The translations under genes and the position numbers were made by a program. The notes beneath the pieces were generated by a model. It saw only the letters and a program-made list of their open reading frames with translations, was not told where the DNA came from and ran no database searches. From positions 407,389-471,388 of the forward strand of contig JAKLDN010000001.1 of assembly GCA_022703505.1 (NCBI GenBank): 64,000 bases of DNA, written 5' to 3'. Below are positions 49,695 to 56,528 of this stretch, one piece after another. The DNA is from Spirochaetota bacterium. Its GTDB lineage: Bacteria; Spirochaetota; Spirochaetia; Treponematales; UBA12059. Position 1 is the stretch's first letter, and each line of letters begins with the position of its first letter.

Positions 49695-50588
49695 TCACGA
49701 AGCTTGGGATGCGAACGGGCGGGCCGACCCGCCCCCCAGCTGGCCGCAGGCGGCTTGGAGGGACCGTCCCTTCTCGACTCGTCGCCGTACCGGAACACCC
49801 CGGGCGGCGAGTCCTGCCAGGAAGGCGTCGATCTCGGGCTCCGAGGGGGCCCGGCAGATGGGATGCCGGCCCGGATTGTAGGGGATCACGTTCACGAGGG
49901 CCCGGCCGAGCCGCCCGACGAAGGCCGCCGCGGCGTCCAGGTCTTCCGAAGCGTCGTTGAGGCCGGGGAGGAGGCAGTAGTTGACGCCCAGGACGAAATT
50001 CCTCCGCATCGGGTAGGCCGCCAGGGCCTCCGCCAGCTCCCCGAGGGGCCAGGTCCGGTTGATGGGCATGAGCCGGTCGCGCAGCTCGTCCCGGGCCGAG
50101 GCGAGGCTCACGGAGAGGTTGAGACGCTTGAGGCCGAGGGCACGCAGTCGGCGGATGCCTTCCACATGCCCCGCGGTGCAGACCGTGATGCGCTCCTGGG
50201 AGTATCCCAGGCCCCGAGGGTCCCGGAGCGTCTCGAGGGCGCCGAAGACCCCCTCGGGATTGTCCAGGGGCTCGCCCATGCCCATGAACACGACGTTCCG
50301 GAAGCGGACGCCCAGGGCCTCCGACGCGGCCGTGACCTGGCCGACTATCTCGGCGGCCGTGAGATTCCGCGAAAGGCCCGCCGTCCCGGTCTCGCAGAAG
50401 GCGCAGGCCCGGGCGCAGCCGACCTGGGAGGAGACGCAGACGGTATAGGTTCCTCCATGCATCGGCACCGCGACGGACTCGACCGCGAGCCCGTCCGCCA
50501 GGCCGAGACGGTACTTCACCGTCGTACCCGCGGAGCCCGGCTCCGAGGCGGTGTCGAGGACACGCAAGGCGGTCGATGCGGCGGCCAT
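49695..50588 (-). CDS. rlmN: Radical SAM RlmN-like methyltransferase, short form
   Basis: About 297 residues. The iron-sulfur motif CARACAFCETG near 57-67, VFMGMGEPLDN near 100, LNLSVSLAS near 155 and the methyl-carrying cysteine in LQAACGQLGG near 281 are those of RlmN (m2A2503 of 23S rRNA and m2A37 of tRNA). Most RlmN proteins have about 60-90 further N-terminal residues forming an accessory RNA-binding domain, which is missing here. ATG at 50588 is 6 nt after TATACT, so leaderless. A longer frame upstream would read through an exact repeat copy (50626-50638) and is not needed. Confidence 0.88.
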   Translation of the reverse strand: MAAASTALRVLDTASEPGSAGTTVKYRLGLADGLAVESVAVPMHGGTYTVCVSSQVGCARACAFCETGTAGLSRNLTAAEIVGQVTAASEALGVRFRNVVFMGMGEPLDNPEGVFGALETLRDPRGLGYSQERITVCTAGHVEGIRRLRALGLKRLNLSVSLASARDELRDRLMPINRTWPLGELAEALAAYPMRRNFVLGVNYCLLPGLNDASEDLDAAAAFVGRLGRALVNVIPYNPGRHPICRAPSEPEIDAFLAGLAARGVPVRRRVEKGRSLQAACGQLGGGSARPFASQAS

Positions 50589-50594
50589 GCCGGT

Positions 50595-50623
50595 AGTATA
50601 CGCGGGGGCCGGGAAAAGGTCAG
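50595..50623 (-). promoter_or_regulatory. Promoter of rlmN (leaderless type)
   Basis: CTGACC (50618-50623), 17-bp spacer, TATACT (50595-50600), then 6 nt to the ATG at 50588. Confidence 0.55.
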
Positions 50624-50625
50624 CC

Positions 50626-50638
50626 GGGGACAGAGCTC
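50626..50638 (+). repeat. GGGGACAGAGCTC dispersed repeat, exact copy
   Basis: Intergenic, immediately upstream of the rlmN promoter. Confidence 0.85.
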
Positions 50639-50686
50639 GCACGCCGAGGGCGGAGGAACCGCCCCCGGTACGGACCGACCCGGCCT

Positions 50687-51652
50687 TCAGCCCCGGACCC
50701 GGGCCCAGAGCTCCCGCAGGCTCGGGGCCTCGACCCCCGATGCGTCCACGAGGGCCCGGAGCCCCCCGGCCAGCGTTTCCATCTCCGCGCGGGCGGCGTT
50801 CGCGTGCCGGGCGATCACGGTCTCCCCCCAGGAGGAGCCGACCGCCGGGGCGAAGGCCGCCGCGACGAGGGAGGCGGGCAGGACGGCCAGGATGCCCAGG
50901 CGGGCGGGTCGGATCGTGATCCCGGAGGCCCGCAGGGCCCGGAATCCCTCCCGGACCGCGGCGGCCATGAGCCGGAGCGTCCGGGTGTCCCGCGCCAGAG
51001 CCCGGTGGTCGCCGGCCTTGGCGTACAGGGCGTCCGCTATGGGGCTCACCAGGGCCACATGGGTCTTCTGCCAGGCGTCCATGTCCCGCTCCAGTGCGGC
51101 GGGAAACCCCGCCTTGCGGATAGCCTGCAGGAGCCGAAGGAGGGTCACCCGGTCCGTTCCGGGCCCTGAGGGCCCCAGGGTGGTGGCCTGCACGATGCCG
51201 GGCACGAGAGTGTACAGCACGGTTCCGTCCGGGAGCCGGGTCCCCCCGGCGCCGGGGAAGGCGAAGGCCAGCCGGGCTTCCGGAAACCGGGACCGGAACT
51301 CGGGGTGGCCGTCCGCGGCGTTCACCATGGGTACCACGAGGCCTCCGGGATCGTCCCGGGCGATTTCCCGGGCAGCCTCATCGGCCTGGTCTTTGCGCAC
51401 CGCCACGAACACCGCGTCCGGTCGGAACTCCCGAAGGGAATCCGGGGCGGCCACCCGTACTTGGGTACGGCGTCCCGAACGCTCGTCCTCCAGCCGGAGA
51501 CCGTCGCTTCGTATCTTATCCGCCCGGTCGCCCCGGGCCAGGATCGCGACCTCGCAGCCCGCCTCCGCGAGCCGCCCGGCGTACAGGCTGCCTATGACGC
51601 CCGCGCCGAAAACCGCGACGCGAAAGGTTTTCTCATCTGTGCCACGCTTCAA
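50687..51652 (-). CDS. Ketopantoate reductase-like (PanE/ApbA) oxidoreductase
   Basis: About 321 residues. The NADP-binding loop RVAVFGAGVIGSLYAGRLAEAG near 10-30 and the second domain (about 180-310) with VSPIADALYAKAGDHRALA fit the PanE/ApbA family. PanE proper reduces ketopantoate in coenzyme A synthesis, but several paralogues have other substrates. The start is a TTG at 51652, with GGAGG 7 nt upstream, overlapping the ATPase stop codon (TTGA). The protein is thus coupled to a P-type ATPase, an unexpected partner. If that overlap is real, the ATPase promoter drives both. Confidence 0.8.
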   Translation of the reverse strand: MKRGTDEKTFRVAVFGAGVIGSLYAGRLAEAGCEVAILARGDRADKIRSDGLRLEDERSGRRTQVRVAAPDSLREFRPDAVFVAVRKDQADEAAREIARDDPGGLVVPMVNAADGHPEFRSRFPEARLAFAFPGAGGTRLPDGTVLYTLVPGIVQATTLGPSGPGTDRVTLLRLLQAIRKAGFPAALERDMDAWQKTHVALVSPIADALYAKAGDHRALARDTRTLRLMAAAVREGFRALRASGITIRPARLGILAVLPASLVAAAFAPAVGSSWGETVIARHANAARAEMETLAGGLRALVDASGVEAPSLRELWARVRG

Positions 51653-54222
51653 TTGGACGCCTCCGATTTCCCGATCCTGCGGGCCCGGATCAGACCGGGC
51701 AGCTTCACGCTCTCGGCCGCGGCGACGGCCGCCACTCCGGAGCCCAGGGAAAACAGCACCTGCCAGAGATGCACGGGCGCGAACCCGAAAATGCTGTTGA
51801 CCGCGGGCACGAACACGGCGACCGCGAGGAAGGCGAGGGCACCTCCCACCACCCAGGTCTGCGCCGGATTGCGCCGGGCGAGGATCCGGAACAAGCCTTG
51901 GCTCCGGGACCGGTTGGATATGATCATCCCGATGTTGCCGAACACCAGCCCCACGAAGGAGAGCGCCCTCGCCTCCCCCTCCCCGAATCCCGAAAGCAGG
52001 GACCACCCGTAGATGGCCGCCACCAGGGTGAAGACCGCCAATCCCTGGACTACGGCCATCGCCACGAGATTCCGCCCGAACAGGCGCTCCGTGGTCTTAC
52101 GGGGAGGACGGTCCATGACGTCCTCCTCCTCGTCCTCCATCTCGAAGATGATCGAGCAGGCCGGATCGATGATCAGTTCCAGGAACAGGATGTGGACCGG
52201 CAGGAGCGCCAAGGGCCACCCGAGCAGCACGGGGAGGAGGGCCATCCCCGCGATGGGAAGGTGCACCGCCAGTATGAAAGTGATGGCCTTGCGCAGGTTG
52301 TCGTAGATCCTGCGGCCCGTCTTGACCGCCTGCACGATCGAAGCGAAATCGTCGTCCAGAAGGACGAGGTCGGCGGATTCACGGGCCACGTCCGTTCCGC
52401 GCCCGCCCATGGCGATGCCGATGTCCGCAGCCTTGAGCGCGGGGGCGTCATTGACCCCGTCCCCGGTCATGGCGACCACCTCTCCGTTGGACTTCAACGC
52501 CTCGACGATACGGAGCTTCTGCTCGGGCACGGCCCGGGCGACAACATTGGTCCGGGCCAACCGCACCCGGAGCTCCCCGGCATCCAGGGTTTCGATCTCG
52601 GGGCCGGTGAGCACGTCCCCGGGGTTGTCGATTCCGGCCTTCCGGGCGATGTTCGAGGCCGTGCCGGGATAGTCGCCGGTGATCATGAGCACCCGTATGC
52701 CGGCCCGGCGGCAGAGCGCTACCGCGTCTGGGACCTGGGCCCGGATCGGGTCCTGTAGCCCCATGAGCCCCTGGAGTTCGAACGGAAAATCGTGCTGTCC
52801 TTCCGGCAACCCCCCAGCGGGGATCCGGGACGAGGCCACGGCGATGACCCGGAGCCCGTCGGCGGCCATGCGGTCCACGCAGGCGCGCAATTCGGAGCCG
52901 GCCGCCTCATCCAGGTGACAGAGGTCGGACACGGCCTCCGGGGCGCCTTTCGCGGCCACGACAAAACCGCCGTCGACGGTGGATTCCCAGACGCGGCTCA
53001 TGGCCAGGAGCTTTTCCGAGAGGGGGTATTCGCGCAACAGCTTCCAGTCGTCCCGGAGGTGCTCGGTGTTCATTAAGGTTCGTACTCCGAGTTCCCGCAT
53101 CGCCTTCTCCATGGGATCGAACGGATCCTTGGGGCTGGCCAGCAGGGTGTGCTCCACGAGCGCGTGATACTCCTCGGGGAGCAGGTTGTCCGCCTGCCCC
53201 ACCTTCGAGACCCGGGTCCCCACGCAGAGCTCGGCCACCGTCATGCGATTCATCGTGAGGGTGCCCGTCTTGTCCGTGCAGAGCACGGTGGCGGAGCCCA
53301 GGGTCTCGACGGCCGGCATGCGCCGGGTCAGCACCGACCGCTTGGAGATGCGCCAGGCGCCCAGGGCCAGGAAGACGGTCAACACGACGGGGAACTCCTC
53401 GGGAAGGGTCGCCATGGCCAGGGACAGACCCGCCAACACGCCCCGGAGCCAGTTGCCCCGGGTGAATCCGAAGACGAGCACCACCAGTACGCACAGGAAC
53501 AAACCGGCCAGCGCGAACGACTTGACGATTCGGCCGGTTTCGGCCTGGAGCCGTGTCTGCCCGGTCTCTATGGTCTGGAGCGCCTTCCCGATCTTGCCCA
53601 TCTCGGTCTGTATTCCCGTGGAGGTTACCCGCACGACGGCTTGACCCCGTACGACCATGCTGCCCGAGTACACCATGGGCTGGTCGTCGCCGCCGGGCCG
53701 CCCGGGATCGGCTTTCCCGTCCCACGCGGCCTTACGCACGGGCACCGATTCCCCGGTCAGCAGGGACTCGTCCGCGGACAGGTTCACCTGGTGCAGCACC
53801 AGCGCGTCCGCCGGTACACGGTCGCCCTCGGCCAACAGGACGATGTCGTCCCGCACGACCTCCTTGCCGGCTATCCGGCGCTGTTCCCCGTCCCGGACCA
53901 CCAGGGCTCTCGGACTGGAGAGGTCCCGCAGCGCGTCCAGGGCCTTTTCGGTTTTGCCTTCCTGGTAGACCGTTATCCCGATGATGACGGCCACGAATCC
54001 CAGGAGCATTAGAGCTTCCTCGGGATCCCCGAGTATCAGGTACAAAAGCCCGCAGGCGACCAGGAGCAGGAACATGGGTTCCCGAAATACCTCGAACACT
54101 ATATGGAAAAGACCCCGTTTCTTGCCCTGGGGAAGCTCGTTGTACCCCTCCGAGGACAGGCGCTCGAGAACTTCCTCGGAGGACAGGCCCCGCAGGTCCG
54201 CGGGATCGAACGAATCCGGCAT
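51649..54222 (-). CDS. Type II (Ca2+-like) P-type cation ATPase
   Basis: 857 residues. Phosphorylation site CTDKTGTLTMNRM near 317, actuator LLTGESVPV near 155, hinge MTGDGVNDAPALKAADIG near 590, and about ten membrane helices. The helix-4 motif reads PEEFP instead of PEGLP, as in a bacterial subgroup whose ion is not settled; helix 6 shows ELIIDPACSIIFEMEDEEEDVM. It exports or imports a divalent or monovalent cation at ATP cost. ATG at 54222 follows GGAGAG. The promoter at 54290-54318 overlaps a large palindrome shared with the divergent GbsR-type gene. It is coupled to a reductase gene downstream. Confidence 0.9.
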   Translation of the reverse strand: MPDSFDPADLRGLSSEEVLERLSSEGYNELPQGKKRGLFHIVFEVFREPMFLLLVACGLLYLILGDPEEALMLLGFVAVIIGITVYQEGKTEKALDALRDLSSPRALVVRDGEQRRIAGKEVVRDDIVLLAEGDRVPADALVLHQVNLSADESLLTGESVPVRKAAWDGKADPGRPGGDDQPMVYSGSMVVRGQAVVRVTSTGIQTEMGKIGKALQTIETGQTRLQAETGRIVKSFALAGLFLCVLVVLVFGFTRGNWLRGVLAGLSLAMATLPEEFPVVLTVFLALGAWRISKRSVLTRRMPAVETLGSATVLCTDKTGTLTMNRMTVAELCVGTRVSKVGQADNLLPEEYHALVEHTLLASPKDPFDPMEKAMRELGVRTLMNTEHLRDDWKLLREYPLSEKLLAMSRVWESTVDGGFVVAAKGAPEAVSDLCHLDEAAGSELRACVDRMAADGLRVIAVASSRIPAGGLPEGQHDFPFELQGLMGLQDPIRAQVPDAVALCRRAGIRVLMITGDYPGTASNIARKAGIDNPGDVLTGPEIETLDAGELRVRLARTNVVARAVPEQKLRIVEALKSNGEVVAMTGDGVNDAPALKAADIGIAMGGRGTDVARESADLVLLDDDFASIVQAVKTGRRIYDNLRKAITFILAVHLPIAGMALLPVLLGWPLALLPVHILFLELIIDPACSIIFEMEDEEEDVMDRPPRKTTERLFGRNLVAMAVVQGLAVFTLVAAIYGWSLLSGFGEGEARALSFVGLVFGNIGMIISNRSRSQGLFRILARRNPAQTWVVGGALAFLAVAVFVPAVNSIFGFAPVHLWQVLFSLGSGVAAVAAAESVKLPGLIRARRIGKSEASN

Positions 54223-54289
54223 TTTTCTCTCCTGGGTATTCGGATGGGCCGGGTGCGGCGCACTGCCGTCTTTCCCGGCGCTCCCAGGA

Positions 54290-54318
54290 ATACTAATTTG
54301 TTCTTAACGTTTAGTCAA
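54290..54318 (-). promoter_or_regulatory. Promoter of the P-type ATPase gene
   Basis: TTGACT (54313-54318), 17-bp spacer, TAGTAT (54290-54295). One arm of the operator palindrome lies between the two boxes. Confidence 0.75.
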
Positions 54319-54338
54319 TACTGAACGTTAAGAACAAA
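54297..54338. promoter_or_regulatory. Operator: 15-bp perfect palindrome arms between ATPase and GbsR genes
   Basis: TTTGTTCTTAACGTT (54297-54311) and AACGTTAAGAACAAA (54324-54338) around a 12-bp spacer. It covers the spacer and -35 of the leftward promoter and ends 4 bp before the rightward -35, so bound regulator would control both. Confidence 0.75.
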
Positions 54339-54341
54339 ACC

Positions 54342-54370
54342 TTGACATGGAATTTCGGGAATGCCATACT
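54342..54370 (+). promoter_or_regulatory. Promoter of the GbsR-type regulator
   Basis: TTGACA (54342-54347), 17-bp spacer, CATACT (54365-54370), about 23 nt before the ATG at 54393. Confidence 0.7.
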
Positions 54371-54392
54371 CCGATCCCACGGGGGACTTCCC

Positions 54393-54893
54393 ATGGTTGG
54401 AACGGAAATTCGTGAACTTCACTTTATCGAGGATATCGGGCTTTTTTTCGAGCAGATGGGCATGCCCCGGATGGCAGGCCGCATCCTGGGCGTACTCCTG
54501 ATCTGCGACCCCCCCGAACAGTCCCTGAACGACATCGGAGAGGCCGCGAGGGCCTCGAAGGCGTCGGTCTCGACCATGACCCGGCTCCTGGCCTCTTCGG
54601 GGTTGATCGAGCAGGTCCCCTCCCCCGTTCCCCGGAGGGATTACTTCCGCTACCGCAAAGGCGGCTGGCTAAGCTTCATGCGCCAGCGCATGGAGATCAT
54701 GGCCGCCCTGCACGACATCACGGAAAAAGGGCTGGGCATCCTGGACGGCAAGGATCCGGCGCTCAGGGAGCGGCTCTGCGAGGCGCACGACATCTTCGAG
54801 TTCGTGGAGAACGAGTTCCCCGACTGGCTCGAACGCATGGCCGCCAAGCGCGGCGCGAACTTGGGCCGGCGCAGGCTGGGGGACAGGCCCTGA
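54393..54893 (+). CDS. GbsR/MarR family transcriptional regulator
   Basis: About 166 residues. A winged helix near 15-85 (MAGRILGVLLICDPPEQSLNDIGEAARASKASVSTMTRLL) and a helical dimer tail match the GbsR subgroup (choline sensors in Bacillus). The ligand here is unknown. I use ATG 54393, which has GGGGGAC upstream; a start 17 codons earlier would begin inside the -35 box. The operator palindrome and a divergent promoter suggest that it represses itself and the ATPase-reductase pair. Confidence 0.85.
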   Translation: MVGTEIRELHFIEDIGLFFEQMGMPRMAGRILGVLLICDPPEQSLNDIGEAARASKASVSTMTRLLASSGLIEQVPSPVPRRDYFRYRKGGWLSFMRQRMEIMAALHDITEKGLGILDGKDPALRERLCEAHDIFEFVENEFPDWLERMAAKRGANLGRRRLGDRP

Positions 54894-55022
54894 ATCGGCA
54901 CGACTCCCCGCGCTGGAAAGCCGTCGACGCGTAACACCCATCTCGTCTTCACGGCCTTGTTCTCCCTTCCCCTTTTCCAGCCCAGAAAGGCATTCGGGCG
55001 AGCTGAAAGGGAGTCACGGTCT

Positions 55023-56345
55023 TCAGCGAGAAATGACCTCTTCCAGAATCCTCGGGTCCACCCCGAACCAGGCTTCCGCGGCCTTGAGCTCCGGGAAGAA
55101 CCTGTCCAGGAGCATGTGCACCGCCTCCCGGGCCTTTCCGGCGGGGGTGGCCCGGGCGAGGAGGAGGTAGAAGTAGGGCGGCTTCTCGAAGCGGCCGTCC
55201 TTCCAGGCCGCGGCCAGGACCTGCTCCAGGCGGCGCGCCCCCCGGGCTTCCCCGGACCCGATGGCGTGCTTCGCCCGTTCCTCCTCCTCGGCCCTCTTCC
55301 GCGCGACCTCGGAGGCCAGCTCGGCGTAGGTGTATTCCCGGATCCGCTCCACGTGCAGGGACTGAGCCGAGCACTCCAGGCATTTCAGGAGGAGGCGACC
55401 GTCCAGGCGCATCCGGTCCGGGAAGAAGTCCTTGGACGGACGTTCGGCTTCCCCGGCCAGGGGAGGGCCCAACCGGGCGGCTTCCCCGCGAAACCGGGCC
55501 TCCGCTTCCGGATCCGGGCGGAGGAAGTAAGAGTACCCGGACAGCCGGCCGAAAACCCGCATCGTGTCAAGGTAGCCCAACAGGGTGAAGCGGTCCAGGA
55601 AGGCCCGGTCGAAGTCCAGGATCCCGCCCATCTGGATGGAGTTCTTGATGTAGACCGTCTCGGAGCCCTCCACGTCGGGCTTCAGGTTGATCCCCGCCCC
55701 GGAGATGTCCACCACGATGATCCGGCGGTATCCCCGGCGCCGGGCCATCTCGTAGGGGACGTTGTCGTAGACTCCCCCGTCCACGTAGGTCTTGCCCTGG
55801 ATCTTGGGCAGAGTGAAGCCCGGCACCGCGGAGCTGGCCATGAGGTAGTCGACCAGGCTTCCCGGCGGCATGGAATCCAGGAAGATTTCCTCGGGTTCCA
55901 GGTCGCTGACGTTCACGGTCGTGACGCCCAGGTCGCAGCCCCGGGAGCGTATGACCTTTTCGTCGATGAGCTCCATCAGCGTGGACCGGAGGGGCGAGGT
56001 GTCCAGTCCCCCCTTCCGGGCCAGGCTTCGGGAGACCTTCTTGATCCGGGACACCATCTCGGATCCGTCCGGCAGCCCGTCCTTCTCGGGTCCCACGTCC
56101 ACGATGGACTCGAGCCTAATGGTCGCCCCGAGCTCCTCCAGCTCCTTCTCGAGCCCCTGGGCCAGGAAGGCCCCGATGATGGCCCCGATGGAGTTGCCCA
56201 CGTAGGCGTTCACGGGGACGCCCAGCTCCCGGAGAGCCCTCCAGGCTCCGATATGGTAGACCCCCTTGGCCCCCCCGCCGCCCAGGACCAGGCAGTAGGG
56301 TCGCTCGGGATCGAATTTGCACTTCCGCTTGGTCGACTTGGCCAT
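55023..56345 (-). CDS. Patatin-like phospholipase
   Basis: About 440 residues. The patatin domain (about 20-220) has the oxyanion motif VLGGGGAKGVYHIGAW near 20 and GNSIGAIIGAFLAQ near 50 (nucleophile elbow GxSxG reads GNSIG), with VDGGVYDNVP near 195 providing the aspartate (DGG). The remaining helical part has no clear assignment. It probably cleaves acyl chains from lipids in the cytosol. ATG at 56345 is used; the much longer open frame to the right reads antisense to iorA and is not real. Confidence 0.88.
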   Translation of the reverse strand: MAKSTKRKCKFDPERPYCLVLGGGGAKGVYHIGAWRALRELGVPVNAYVGNSIGAIIGAFLAQGLEKELEELGATIRLESIVDVGPEKDGLPDGSEMVSRIKKVSRSLARKGGLDTSPLRSTLMELIDEKVIRSRGCDLGVTTVNVSDLEPEEIFLDSMPPGSLVDYLMASSAVPGFTLPKIQGKTYVDGGVYDNVPYEMARRRGYRRIIVVDISGAGINLKPDVEGSETVYIKNSIQMGGILDFDRAFLDRFTLLGYLDTMRVFGRLSGYSYFLRPDPEAEARFRGEAARLGPPLAGEAERPSKDFFPDRMRLDGRLLLKCLECSAQSLHVERIREYTYAELASEVARKRAEEEERAKHAIGSGEARGARRLEQVLAAAWKDGRFEKPPYFYLLLARATPAGKAREAVHMLLDRFFPELKAAEAWFGVDPRILEEVISR

Positions 56346-56401
56346 GGTCTGATTCTCGGGATTCCGGCCCCCGGGTGTCAACGGGGGAGATCGGCGGGAC
56401 C

Positions 56402-56453
56402 GGGGACAGAGCTCGAGTTCGGGGACAGAGCTCGAGTTCGGGGGACAGAGCTC
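56402..56453 (+). repeat. Three exact GGGGACAGAGCTC copies between patatin and iorA
   Basis: 56402-56414, 56421-56433 and 56441-56453, all in the same direction, with 19- and 20-bp spacing. The sequence GAGTTC also recurs between them. Confidence 0.92.
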
Positions 56454-56528
56454 GAATCCGCCTTCCCCCCGCGCCCGGGCCGTGCGATACTGGAGTTCCC
56501 GCGGTTCGCCCGCGGGAGGGGAGGCCCC

